From Microbacterium sp. LWH13-1.2 (GTDB taxonomy: Bacteria > Actinomycetota > Actinomycetes > Actinomycetales > Microbacteriaceae), in the NCBI RefSeq assembly GCF_038397735.1, contig NZ_CP151635.1, forward strand, positions 1,054,001-1,118,000: DNA of 64,000 nt. The letters are read 5' to 3'. A program made the position numbers and the translations under genes. The notes below the pieces were generated by a model. The model saw only the letters and a program-made list of their open reading frames with translations, had not been told where the DNA came from and did no database searches. Below, in pieces: positions 34,722-42,682 of this stretch. How positions within the stretch are numbered: position 1 is the first letter of the stretch; every line of letters begins with the position of its first letter.

Positions 34722-35276
34722 ATGACCAGCATCGACATTCCCGGCTACCGCGCAGGCACCTGGGTGCTCGACCCGTCGCACAGCGAGGTCACCTTCAGTG
34801 TGCGCCACATGATGATCTCCAAGGTGCGCGGCACCTTCGGCGTGAAGAGCGCGACGCTCATCGCCCCCGAGAACCCCCTCGAGGCTCGCGTCGAGGCGAG
34901 CGTCGACGTCACCTCGATCGACACGAAGGACGAGGGGCGCGACACGCACCTCCGCTCGGGCGACTTCTTCGACACCGAGAACTTCCCGACTATGGAGTTC
35001 GTCTCCACCGGTGCACGTGCCGAGGGCGGCGAGCTCTTCGTCGACGGCGACCTGACCATCCGCGGCATCACCAAGCCGGTCAGCTTCGAGCTGGACTTCG
35101 GCGGCTTCGGCTCTGACCCGTGGGGCAACTACAAGGCCGGCGCTTCGGCGAAGACGGTCATCAACCGCGAGGACTTCGGCCTGACGTGGAACGCGGCGCT
35201 CGAGACCGGCGGCGTGCTCGTCGGCAAGGACGTCACGATCAGCCTCGACCTGCAGGGCGCGCTGCAGCAGGACTGA
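34722..35276 (+). CDS. YceI-family lipocalin-like protein
   Basis: A 184-residue YceI domain protein, an extended beta-barrel that in relatives binds isoprenoid chains. It starts WVLDPSHSEVTFSVRHMM and contains the TMEFVSTG and GDLTIRGITKPVSFELDF strands typical of the family. No signal peptide is visible, unlike E. coli YceI, so it is cytoplasmic; this is common in actinobacteria. The start ATG at 34722 has GAGGAG 6 nt upstream; upstream in-frame residues do not look coding. The 18-bp palindrome upstream suggests regulated expression. Terminator hairpin follows. Confidence 0.92.
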   Translation: MTSIDIPGYRAGTWVLDPSHSEVTFSVRHMMISKVRGTFGVKSATLIAPENPLEARVEASVDVTSIDTKDEGRDTHLRSGDFFDTENFPTMEFVSTGARAEGGELFVDGDLTIRGITKPVSFELDFGGFGSDPWGNYKAGASAKTVINREDFGLTWNAALETGGVLVGKDVTISLDLQGALQQD

Positions 35277-35291
35277 TGATCGCGTGATCTC

Positions 35292-35324
35292 GAGAACCCC
35301 GGGCCCCAAGGGCTCGGGGTTCTC
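35292..35324 (+). terminator. Terminator after the YceI gene
   Basis: GAGAACCCCG (35292-35301) pairs perfectly with 35315-35324, 13-nt loop with internal GGCCCC/GGG pairing, then TGCGTGG. Confidence 0.75.
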
Positions 35325-35400
35325 TGCGTGGAACGGGGGCCGAGCATCACCGCTCGTGAGGAGGCGTCGACGGCGGTCACGCAGGGCAACGGAGTCCTGG

Positions 35401-35406
35401 TAGACT
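35401..35406 (+). promoter_or_regulatory. Putative -10 element for rpsO
   Basis: TAGACT (35401-35406) would start an rpsO leader of about 85 nt. S15 commonly binds its own leader in other bacteria; no fold was worked out here. Confidence 0.45.
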
Positions 35407-35497
35407 CTTCAGGTTGCCGTTTGATCGGCCGCGGATAAAGAGAGCTCACGCATCAGGCGTCGGGCACCGCGCAACAAGCAGAGAGGGGATCGAATCT

Positions 35498-35767
35498 ATG
35501 GCACTGGAAGCAGACGTCAAGAAGGCGATCATCGAAGAGTACGCGACGCACCCCGGTGACACCGGATCCCCCGAGGTGCAGGCCGCGATGCTGACGCAGC
35601 GCATCAAGGACCTCACCGAGCACCTGAAGGAGCACAAGCACGACCACCACTCGCGTCGTGGCCTGTTCCTGCTCGTGGGTCAGCGCCGTCGTCTGCTCGG
35701 CTACCTCCAGAGCGTCGACATCGAGCGTTACCGCTCGCTGATCGCACGCCTGGGTCTCCGCCGATAA
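35498..35767 (+). CDS. rpsO: 30S ribosomal protein S15
   Basis: An 89-residue S15 that binds the central domain of 16S r[20 protein letters not shown] and [20 protein letters not shown] are diagnostic. The ATG at 35498 has GAGGGG about 8 nt upstream; the longer open frame is not S15-like. In many bacteria pnp follows immediately; here it lies about 18.5 kb away at 54337. A terminator follows the stop by 42 nt. Confidence 0.97.
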   Translation: MALEADVKKAIIEEYATHPGDTGSPEVQAAMLTQRIKDLTEHLKEHKHDHHSRRGLFLLVGQRRRLLGYLQSVDIERYRSLIARLGLRR

Positions 35768-35809
35768 CGCGGAGCGAGCCAGCGTACAATCGCGCAGAAC
35801 ATTCTTGAG

Positions 35810-35837
35810 AAGGCCGTCCCAGGTGTGGGGCGGCCTT
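35810..35837 (+). terminator. Terminator after rpsO
   Basis: AAGGCCGTCCCA (35810-35821) pairs with TGGGGCGGCCTT (35826-35837) with one G-T pair and a 4-nt loop, followed by CGTCTTTG. Confidence 0.82.
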
Positions 35838-35851
35838 CGTCTTTGCAGGGG

Positions 35852-35905
35852 TTGACCGCCCGGACGCTTTCCGTTAGGAAAGTAGTGAGCTTTCCAGATG
35901 GAAAG
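35852..35905 (+). promoter_or_regulatory. Promoter overlapped by two tandem palindromic operators
   Basis: TTGACC (35852-35857) and TAGGAA (35875-35880) are 17 bp apart. CTTTCC-N4-GGAAAG occurs twice, at 35867-35882 and 35890-35905, with centres 23 bp apart. The first copy covers the -10 hexamer and the second the likely early transcribed region, so a bound dimeric protein would block transcription. Confidence 0.7.
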
Positions 35906-35921
35906 CGAAGGGGGTCGTCCG

Positions 35922-36782
35922 ATGGAGCAGAAGCCGGTCCAGGGGCAGGAAGCGCTCGCGCCGCCGAGCGTGGACATCGCCCAGCGCTACCTCGACGAGG
36001 CAGATGCTGTCGTGCATCGGCGTGGGCGTGCCGTCGACGGGCGGGCGCTGGCGTGGCTGCAGATCGCCAGTGCGGCCGTCACCGCGGCGTATCTCGTCGC
36101 TCTGGCTACCGCGATACGTGGCCACGGCGGTGTGACGCCGCAGGTCTTCGTCTTCAGTTTTCTCGTATGGGGGCAGCTCTCCACAGGCATGGCTCAGCGG
36201 AGCGGGATGCAGCTGCGCCTGGTGTGGTCGCGCTGGCCCATACTGCTGGCCGGCGGTGCTCTGGCCGTCGCGGTGCTCGTCGTCTTCGGCTTCGCGGTCT
36301 TCGATCCCGGGTTCCCGGCCATCGGCGTCTGGATCCCGGCCGGCCTCATGCTGGTCGGATTCGGTGGCTACGGCGCAGTTCAGCTCGCGCGTGCGTCGGG
36401 TGACCCGCGCCCCCCGCGACCCACGCCGAAGCCGCTTCCGCGGGCGATGCGGTGGGGAACCATCGGCGTGGGAGTGGTTCTCGGAGTGATGGCCATGCTC
36501 GGCTCTGCACCAGACGGGGTGCTCGCGAGCACCCTCATTCTGCTGGTCATGCTCATGACCTTCGTCTGGCTCGTGGCTGCTCGCAGCGAAATGGGCCTTC
36601 CCTCCGTCGGTGCCTCGTGGCGCTGGCCGCACCTCGGCGCCTTCGCCGCCTCGGCCTGCACCCTGTCGCTGGCGGTGCTCGTCGACGGTGTTCCTTGGCT
36701 CGTCGGCGTATTCAGCGGCCTGATGATCATCGCGCTGTTCATCGCAGTCTCATTCGTCCGCGGACGTGATCTGCGTGACTGA
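35922..36782 (+). CDS. Multi-pass membrane protein paired with a winged-helix regulator
   Basis: A 286-residue protein with a soluble N-terminal stretch of about 45 residues and roughly eight hydrophobic segments after it. A short soluble loop with PRPPRPTPKPLPR separates the two halves. No transport or enzyme signature is recognised. ATG at 35922 is preferred because AAGGGGG lies 7 nt before it; an ATG at 35898 lies inside the second palindrome. The stop overlaps the regulator gene that follows, and the shared promoter carries two palindromes, which suggests the regulator controls the pair. Confidence 0.78.
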   Translation: MEQKPVQGQEALAPPSVDIAQRYLDEADAVVHRRGRAVDGRALAWLQIASAAVTAAYLVALATAIRGHGGVTPQVFVFSFLVWGQLSTGMAQRSGMQLRLVWSRWPILLAGGALAVAVLVVFGFAVFDPGFPAIGVWIPAGLMLVGFGGYGAVQLARASGDPRPPRPTPKPLPRAMRWGTIGVGVVLGVMAMLGSAPDGVLASTLILLVMLMTFVWLVAARSEMGLPSVGASWRWPHLGAFAASACTLSLAVLVDGVPWLVGVFSGLMIIALFIAVSFVRGRDLRD

Positions 36783-37104
36783 CACCCCATCGGCGCCGCA
36801 CCCGCGAACCCGCCTCGACGACAACTTCGCGTCGCCGATCCGGTTCTCCCTCATGGCGTCCCTCAGTGACGGCGTCGAGCTCGACTTCGCGGCGCTGCGC
36901 GAGATCCTCCAATGCGGTGACTCGCCGCTGAGCAAGGCCATCTCGCATCTTCAGGCCGCGGAATACATCGTCGCGCGCAAGGGAAGTCTCGGCAGTCGCC
37001 CTCGCACGTGGGTCCATTCGACTTCTGCCGGCCGCGCAGCCTTCGCCGGACATCTCCAGGCCCTGCGCGAGATCGTCGCGCTCGGGGGCGGTCCCGCGCT
37101 GTGA
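36775..37104 (+). CDS. Winged-helix transcriptional regulator (MarR/ArsR-like)
   Basis: A 109-residue DNA-binding protein. The fold is a single winged helix: IRFSLMASLSDGVELDFAAL forms the first helices, LSKAISHLQAAEYIV the recognition helix, and the wing is GSRPRTWVHSTSAGRAAF. It resembles the MarR-like winged-helix proteins (HTH_27 type) that are encoded with membrane proteins in actinobacteria. GTG at 36775 overlaps the preceding stop; GTG at 36766 is an alternative. It is the natural candidate to bind the two CTTTCC-N4-GGAAAG sites upstream of its operon. Confidence 0.82.
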   Translation: MTDTPSAPHPRTRLDDNFASPIRFSLMASLSDGVELDFAALREILQCGDSPLSKAISHLQAAEYIVARKGSLGSRPRTWVHSTSAGRAAFAGHLQALREIVALGGGPAL

Positions 37105-37129
37105 CCGCGGTCAGGCGGTGCGACGGGTG

Positions 37130-38134
37130 TCAGGCTTTCGCTCCGACGAGGTCGGGGTGGTGGATCGCGGCCACGTCGGGGTGAGCGCGCAGCCGTGACT
37201 TCATCGCGTTCTCGCCATAGGTCGCATGGATGGGGTTGCTCGGATCCTCGGTGATGCCGGTCGCCTCGGCGGCCAGGTCTGCCGGCAGTTCGAGGAGCGG
37301 CAGCTGCTGGTCGAGCGCCGGGTTGAAGAAGAACGGGATCGAGATGCGCTCTTCCGGCGCCCGGGGGGAGATCACGCGGTGATTCGTCGCTTTGAGGTAG
37401 CCGCCGGTCGCGTACTCCAGCAGTTCGCCGATGTTGACCACGAACGCACCGGGCACCGGGGGAGCCGACACCCACTCGCCGTTCCGCTCCACCTGCAACC
37501 CGCCCTTGCCCGGCTCGACCCAGAGGAGGGTCAGCACGCCGGAATCCTTGTGCGCACCGACGCCCTGCTGGGGTTCCGGCTCATGGGTGCCCGGGTAGCG
37601 GACGATCTTGATCAGCGTGGATGGGTCGCGGAACGGCTCGTCGAAGTACGTCTCCTCGGCGCCGAGGGTCGTGGCCCAGGCACGCAGCAGCTTCCGCGCG
37701 ATCTCGGTCAGCGTGTCGTGCCATTCGGTGACGACCGCCTTGAGCTCGGGCTGCGCTGCCGGCCACAGGTTGGGGCCCACCAGGCGGTTGAATGCCGGTC
37801 CGCCGTCGACGGGTTCGCGCTCGGGACCGATGTCGATCTGCTCGCGCCAGTCGACCTTGCCCTGGGTCCGCTCGCCGCCGATGCGGGTGTACCCGCGGAA
37901 GTGCGGGCTCTTGACGTTCTCGATCGCGAGCTTGTCCTCGTCCGGCAGGGCGAAGAAATCGAGCGCGGCCCGATGCAGGCGCGCTTCGAGTTCCGGCGAG
38001 ATCCCCGTGCCGGTGAGGTAGAAGAAGCCCACGTCGTGGGTGGCTGCCCGCAGTTCGTCGCGGAACCGTGCTGCGGCCTCAGGGCCGGCATCGAGCTGGG
38101 ACAGGTCGAGGATGGGAAGCGAGAGATCAGCCAT
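37130..38134 (-). CDS. Isopenicillin N synthase-family Fe(II)/2-oxoglutarate-type oxygenase
   Basis: A 334-residue non-haem iron enzyme. The N terminus shows LPILDLSQLDAGPE as in the DIOX_N domain. The iron ligands are the HxD in GAHKDSGVLTLLW near residue 200 and the later histidine in KATNHRVISP near residue 256, followed by the 2-oxoglutarate-binding arginine and serine in ERISIPFFF. No biosynthetic cluster is nearby, so the substrate is unknown; antibiotic synthesis should not be assumed. ATG at 38134 follows TACGCT (38146-38141) by 6 nt. Divergent from efeU. Confidence 0.88.
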   Translation of the reverse strand: MADLSLPILDLSQLDAGPEAAARFRDELRAATHDVGFFYLTGTGISPELEARLHRAALDFFALPDEDKLAIENVKSPHFRGYTRIGGERTQGKVDWREQIDIGPEREPVDGGPAFNRLVGPNLWPAAQPELKAVVTEWHDTLTEIARKLLRAWATTLGAEETYFDEPFRDPSTLIKIVRYPGTHEPEPQQGVGAHKDSGVLTLLWVEPGKGGLQVERNGEWVSAPPVPGAFVVNIGELLEYATGGYLKATNHRVISPRAPEERISIPFFFNPALDQQLPLLELPADLAAEATGITEDPSNPIHATYGENAMKSRLRAHPDVAAIHHPDLVGAKA

Positions 38135-38232
38135 TCACCGAGCGTAGATCGACTGCGGGGTCGCGCGGTCGAGTGTTGCGTCGGATTACCGTTGATCGTG
38201 CGGAGGGTGAAATGCCACCGCTGACGGGGTGC

Positions 38233-38263
38233 TAATCTCTCTTAGGTAAGGGATGCCTTACCT
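38233..38263 (+). promoter_or_regulatory. Promoter with DtxR/IdeR-type iron box for efeUOB
   Basis: TAATCT (38233-38238) is a likely -10. AGGTAAGGGATGCCTTACCT (38244-38263) is a 20-bp palindrome with one mismatched pair and, with the preceding TT, matches the TTAGGTTAG half-site pattern of DtxR-family boxes. It covers the expected transcription start, so iron-bound repressor would shut the operon. Confidence 0.8.
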
Positions 38264-38289
38264 CATTCTTTCCCAGAGAGTCTCCCTCC

Positions 38290-39240
38290 GTGCTCGCCAC
38301 TTTCCTCATCGGTCTCCGCGAAGGCCTTGAAGCCGCGCTCGTCGTCGGCATCCTCGTCGCCTATCTCCGGCGCCTCGGTCGGGGCGATGCGCTGCCCAGG
38401 CTCTGGGCAGGTGTCGTGCTCGCGATCGCCCTCGCTCTGGGCATCGGAGCGGTTCTCACCTTCGGCGCGTACTCGCTGACGTTCGAGGCGCAGGAGCTCA
38501 TCGGAGGATTGCTGTCGCTGCTCGCCGTGGGCATGGTCACCTGGATGATCTTCTGGATGCAGAAGGCCGGCCGCACGATGAAGGCGACGCTCGAGGGCGG
38601 GCTCGACCGCGCTCTCACACGGGGCGGAATCTGGGCCCTGATCGCGATCGGCTTCGTCTCGGTCGCGCGGGAGGGGATCGAGACGACGCTGCTGCTGTGG
38701 TCGATGGTCCAATCCTTCGGGGACGCTCCGTCGGCGCTGCTCGGTGCCGTGCTGGGTCTTCTCGCCGCCGTCGTGATCGGGGGGCTGATCGCGCGTGGCG
38801 CCGTGCGGTTGGATCTGCGTCGCTTCTTCACGTGGACGAGCGGCTTCCTCGTGATCGTCGCGGCGGGAGTGCTCGCCTACGCGGTCATGGACCTGCAGGA
38901 GGCCGGCGCGCTGCCAGGGCCCTTCACCGCCGTCGCCCCGATCGATGCCGCGACGGGTGCGGTCGCCCTCGGCTGGGCGGCCTTCCCGTTCGGGTGGGCG
39001 TTCGATGTCACGAACGTCATCGCCCCTGACAGCGTCTGGGCGACGATCCTCCAGGCGACCGTCGGGTTCATGCCTCGTATGACGTGGCTCCAGGTCACCG
39101 CGTGGGCCCTGTATCTGGCCGTCGTCGGATTCTTCTTCGTTCGGGGGCTCCGCACCCGTCGGGCCGTCACGCCTCGTCCGCCGACCTCCGCAGACGAGGA
39201 CGCGTCGGCATCCACTCTCACCCAGCAAGGAGCAGCATGA
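38290..39240 (+). CDS. efeU: Iron permease EfeU (FTR1 family)
   Basis: A 316-residue membrane protein with seven likely helices that imports iron. The two REXXE motifs that carry Fe are present: REGLE at residues 10-14 and REGIE near residue 127. The GTG at 38290 places the first motif at the usual distance from the N terminus. Its TGA overlaps the efeO ATG. First gene of efeU-efeO-efeB, a ferrous or ferric uptake system active under low iron and low pH in other bacteria, here behind an iron-box promoter. Confidence 0.94.
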   Translation: MLATFLIGLREGLEAALVVGILVAYLRRLGRGDALPRLWAGVVLAIALALGIGAVLTFGAYSLTFEAQELIGGLLSLLAVGMVTWMIFWMQKAGRTMKATLEGGLDRALTRGGIWALIAIGFVSVAREGIETTLLLWSMVQSFGDAPSALLGAVLGLLAAVVIGGLIARGAVRLDLRRFFTWTSGFLVIVAAGVLAYAVMDLQEAGALPGPFTAVAPIDAATGAVALGWAAFPFGWAFDVTNVIAPDSVWATILQATVGFMPRMTWLQVTAWALYLAVVGFFFVRGLRTRRAVTPRPPTSADEDASASTLTQQGAA

Positions 39241-40469
39241 CCACCTCTCGACGAATCCTCGGTGCCGTCGCAGCCGCCGGAGCTGCCGCACTCCTCCTGA
39301 GCGGCTGCGTCGCCAAGAGCGACGTCGCGGCCGGCGCGGCTTTCGACGTCTCGTCGACCGACTCGGAGTGCGCCGTGTCCGGCGCGACCGCGAAGAGCGG
39401 AACTCTGACGTTCGACGTCACGAACGACAGCGGACAGACGTCCGAGTTCTATCTGCTCGCCGACGACGGACTGCGGATCGTCGGAGAGGTCGAGAACATC
39501 GCCCCCTCCGCGTCGCGGACCCTGACAGTCGTGGCTCAGCCCGGCACGTACTTCACGCTCTGCAAGCCGGGCATGATCGGTGAAGGCGTCGGCAAGTCGG
39601 AGTTCACGGTGACCGGAGACCGCGTCGCGGTCGCAGGCGAGGACGCCGAGCAGAAGCAGCAGGCCGTCGATCTGTACGCCGCGTTCGTGAAGGACCAGGT
39701 CGGACAGCTCGTGCCGTCGGTCGACGAACTCGTCGCCGCCTACGAGTCGGGCGATGATGAGACGGCACGCGCCCTCTTCCCGCAGACGCGCGCCTTCTAC
39801 GAGCGCATCGAGCCCGTCGCCGAGGCTCTCGGCACACTCGACCCGCGAATCGACTACCGCGAGGTGGACGCCGTGGCCGAGGGGCTGGACTGGACGGGCT
39901 TCCACCGCATCGAGAAGGACCTCTGGGTACCAGCACAGGACGCGCTCAACGCCGACGGCGAGACCCCTGCCTGGCAGGACTGGGCGCCGTCCACGACCGA
40001 GGAGCGGGCCGAGTACGGCGACCAGCTGCTCGCCGACGTGCAGGAGCTGTACGACTACGTGCACTCCGACGACTTCACCACGGCGCTCGACGACCAGGGC
40101 ATCGGCGGCATCTCGAACGGCGCGATCGCGCTGCTCGACGAGGTCGCCACCGGAAAGATCTCCGGCGAGGAGGACTGGTGGTCCGGCACCGACCTCTACG
40201 ACTTCGCGGCCAACGTCGAAGGCTCCAAGATGGCGTTCTCGCTCGTGCAGGACTTCGCCGCCGCGCAGGGCGATGACGGCGAGACGCTCGTCACCGAGAT
40301 CGAGGACGGGTACGCGGCTCTCGAGGCCTCCCTGGCGGCTCACGGTTCGCTGGCCGACGGCTTCGTCGGATACGCCGCGCTGACCGACGCCGACAAGCGC
40401 GAGTTCACCGACCTCATCAACGCCCTCGCCGAGCCGCTGTCGCAGCTCACCGGCACGGTCCTCGACTGA
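39237..40469 (+). CDS. efeO: Iron-uptake lipoprotein EfeO
   Basis: A 410-residue secreted protein. A signal peptide ends in a lipobox LLLSGC, with Cys24 as lipid anchor. Residues about 40-125 form a cupredoxin-like domain, with a cysteine in YFTLCKPGM that could bind metal; residues 135-405 form the M75/imelysin-like helical domain with the HxxE motif in GFHRIEKDLW. This is the full-length EfeO arrangement. ATG overlaps the efeU stop. It is thought to collect iron outside the membrane and pass it to EfeU. Confidence 0.93.
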   Translation: MTTSRRILGAVAAAGAAALLLSGCVAKSDVAAGAAFDVSSTDSECAVSGATAKSGTLTFDVTNDSGQTSEFYLLADDGLRIVGEVENIAPSASRTLTVVAQPGTYFTLCKPGMIGEGVGKSEFTVTGDRVAVAGEDAEQKQQAVDLYAAFVKDQVGQLVPSVDELVAAYESGDDETARALFPQTRAFYERIEPVAEALGTLDPRIDYREVDAVAEGLDWTGFHRIEKDLWVPAQDALNADGETPAWQDWAPSTTEERAEYGDQLLADVQELYDYVHSDDFTTALDDQGIGGISNGAIALLDEVATGKISGEEDWWSGTDLYDFAANVEGSKMAFSLVQDFAAAQGDDGETLVTEIEDGYAALEASLAAHGSLADGFVGYAALTDADKREFTDLINALAEPLSQLTGTVLD

Positions 40470-40478
40470 CAAGACGGG

Positions 40479-40484
40479 TACGAT
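40479..40484 (+). promoter_or_regulatory. Possible internal leaderless promoter for efeB
   Basis: TACGAT (40479-40484) ends 7 nt before the efeB GTG, within the 22-nt efeO-efeB gap. Spacing matches other leaderless genes here, but no -35 is clear. Confidence 0.4.
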
Positions 40485-40491
40485 CTCGCAG

Positions 40492-41805
40492 GTGGACGAA
40501 CGCTCGAAGGATGCCGTGGCCGCCGACTCCGTGACGGAGGAGGCGGTCGCGGCGACCCCGCCGACAGGTCTCAGCAGACGAGGACTCCTCGGCCTGGCGC
40601 TCGGCGGAGGAGTCGCCTCGCTCGCGGTCGGAGTGGGAGCCGGGCTGACGGGCGGGGTCGCGCTCGGGCGCGCCAGGGCTCACGCCGACGCCGAGCACGC
40701 GTACGATTTCTTCGGCGCGCATCAGGCGGGCATCACCACCCCTGTGCAGGAGCATCTGCACTTCGCATCGTTCGACATGATGCCCCGCACCGATCGCGAC
40801 GACCTGATCACGCTGCTGCAGGACTGGACGTACGCCGCCTCCCGGATGACCCAGGGGCTCGAAGTGAGCGCGACCGGTGCGGTCGGCGGCGATGCCGAGG
40901 TTCCGCCCGACGACACGGGGGAGGCGCTCGGGCTGCCCGCGGCAGGTCTGACGATCACGATCGGCTTCGGGCCCGGACTGTTCGAGAACGAGGACGGCGA
41001 CCGGTACGGCATCGCGGCGAGACGCCCGGCCGCCCTCGAGCGTCTGCCCGCCTTCCTCGGCGACGACCTGGATCCGCAGACGTCCCACGGCGATCTCTGC
41101 ATCCAGGCCTGCGCGGATGACCCTCAGGTGGCCGTTCACGCGATCCGCAACCTCAGCCGCATCGCCTTCGGGCGTGCGAAGCTGCGCTGGTCGCAGCTCG
41201 GCTTCGGCAAGACCTCCCGCACGACTTCGGGCCAGGCGACGCCGCGAAACCTCTTCGGGTTCAAGGACGGCACCGCGAACATCCTCGCCGACGACTCCGC
41301 CGCTCTCGACGAGAACGTCTGGGTGGGGTCGTCCGATGATCCCGCATGGATGACGGGCGGCTCGTACCTGGTCGCCCGCAAGATCGCGATGCTGATCGAG
41401 ACGTGGGATCGGGTGCGACTCTCCGAACAGGATGCGATCATCGGGCGCGACAAGGGCGAGGGCGCCCCGCTGTCGGGAGGTGACGAGTTCGCCGTACCCG
41501 ACTTCGGGACCTCGGCCATCGACAGCAACGCTCATGTGCGCCTGGCGCACCCGAGTCAGAACGACGGCATCCGCATCCTCCGCCGCGGCTTCAACTACGT
41601 CAACGGCAACAACGATCTCGGGCGCCTCGATGCCGGGCTGTTCTTCCTGTCGTATCAGCGCGATCCGGCGCAGTTCATCACCCTGCAGCGACGGTTGTCC
41701 ACCGACCTCATGAACGAGTACATCAGGCACGTGGGGTCGGGGATCTGGGCGATCCCGGCCGGTGCGACGCCGGGGTCGTACGTCGGCGCCGAGCTCTTCT
41801 CCTGA
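40492..41805 (+). CDS. efeB: Tat-exported Dyp-type peroxidase EfeB
   Basis: A 437-residue haem peroxidase of the Dyp family. A twin-arginine signal peptide is clear: SRRGLLG at residues 28-34 followed by a hydrophobic run ending near ALGRARAHA. The catalytic GXXDG motif is FGFKDGTANI near residue 260, and the proximal haem histidine is in VRLAHPSQNDG near residue 352. EfeB is exported folded with haem and is proposed to oxidise Fe(II) or release haem iron for EfeO and EfeU. GTG at 40492, 22 nt after efeO. Convergent with the serine hydrolase gene 13 nt away. Confidence 0.94.
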   Translation: MDERSKDAVAADSVTEEAVAATPPTGLSRRGLLGLALGGGVASLAVGVGAGLTGGVALGRARAHADAEHAYDFFGAHQAGITTPVQEHLHFASFDMMPRTDRDDLITLLQDWTYAASRMTQGLEVSATGAVGGDAEVPPDDTGEALGLPAAGLTITIGFGPGLFENEDGDRYGIAARRPAALERLPAFLGDDLDPQTSHGDLCIQACADDPQVAVHAIRNLSRIAFGRAKLRWSQLGFGKTSRTTSGQATPRNLFGFKDGTANILADDSAALDENVWVGSSDDPAWMTGGSYLVARKIAMLIETWDRVRLSEQDAIIGRDKGEGAPLSGGDEFAVPDFGTSAIDSNAHVRLAHPSQNDGIRILRRGFNYVNGNNDLGRLDAGLFFLSYQRDPAQFITLQRRLSTDLMNEYIRHVGSGIWAIPAGATPGSYVGAELFS

Positions 41806-41818
41806 CGCGAGATCGCGG

Positions 41819-42682
41819 TCATACGCTGAGGGCGTCGACCACGAACACGGACATCGCGTCCGCGCCGAAGTGGTCGTCCGCCGTGATGGTGACGACCGCG
41901 TCATCGCAGAAGATCAGCAACTGCCCGTAGGCGCCGTGCAGGCGCCACGCGGTGCCTGGACCGTCCCACCCCGACAGCGCGTAGCGCTCGTAGGCGGGGT
42001 TCGCGCCCGCCACCACCCAGTCGGAGTGCATCTCATCGATCACTGAAGCAGGGATGAGGCGTCGCCCCTCCCACTCGCCGCGGTCGCGGATGAGTCGTCC
42101 GAGGCGTGCGAGCTCCTCGGTGCGCAGGGCGACACCACTCCCGGCGACGATTCGTCCCCGGGGGCAGCGCTCCCACTCGACGTCATCGATTCCGAGCGGT
42201 TCGAGCAGTCTCGGGGTCAGGAAGTCGACGATGTCGCCGACCCTCGCGGCGAGCACGGTCATGGCGGTGTAGGTGCTGGCGTTGGAGTACTGGAAGACGC
42301 GCCCGCGCGACGGGCGTGAGAGGAATTCGCGCGCGAGATCCGGCCAGTCGGTCATCAGGGTCTCGGACCACGGGAGGTCGATGCCGCTCGACATGGACAG
42401 CAGATGTCGGAGCGTGACCTGGTCGACGCCCTCACCGAGCGAGAAGTCCTGCAGGTACTCTGCCACCGGTGCATCGAGCGAGATCGTGCCCTCATCGGCC
42501 GCGAGGCCCGCGGCGAGCACGCACACGCCCTTCGCGACGGAGTGGATCTCCTCGCGGACATCGGGGGACCATCGGTGCCCGGCGACCTCGTCGCCGACGC
42601 GGACGTGGAGTCCATGGGCGCCGAAACCCGAGGCATCCGCGTGATCCACGATCCGGTCGCGGATCTGCTGGGCTCGGGTCAC
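41819..42682 (-). CDS. Serine hydrolase, beta-lactamase / class C PBP-like
   Basis: A 287-residue enzyme of the serpin-like penicillin-binding superfamily. The catalytic SxxK is SVAKG near residue 48, with the second motif YSNAS near residue 132 and HGAYGQ near the C terminus in place of KTG. No signal peptide is seen, so cytoplasmic esterase or peptidase activity is more likely than beta-lactam resistance. GTG at 42682 follows TAGCCT (42694-42689) by 6 nt. Its start overlaps the end of the acyltransferase gene by 4 nt, so it may be read from that transcript and from its own promoter. Confidence 0.85.
   Translation of the reverse strand: MTRAQQIRDRIVDHADASGFGAHGLHVRVGDEVAGHRWSPDVREEIHSVAKGVCVLAAGLAADEGTISLDAPVAEYLQDFSLGEGVDQVTLRHLLSMSSGIDLPWSETLMTDWPDLAREFLSRPSRGRVFQYSNASTYTAMTVLAARVGDIVDFLTPRLLEPLGIDDVEWERCPRGRIVAGSGVALRTEELARLGRLIRDRGEWEGRRLIPASVIDEMHSDWVVAGANPAYERYALSGWDGPGTAWRLHGAYGQLLIFCDDAVVTITADDHFGADAMSVFVVDALSV

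Noticed and set aside
37130..38134. Isopenicillin N synthase-like gene as a sign of a beta-lactam cluster
   Set aside because: No peptide synthetase or tailoring genes are near; the family name covers many unrelated oxygenases.
41819..42682. Beta-lactamase-like gene as a resistance gene
   Set aside because: It has no signal peptide and lacks the KTG motif of active secreted beta-lactamases; family members are mostly esterases or peptidases.
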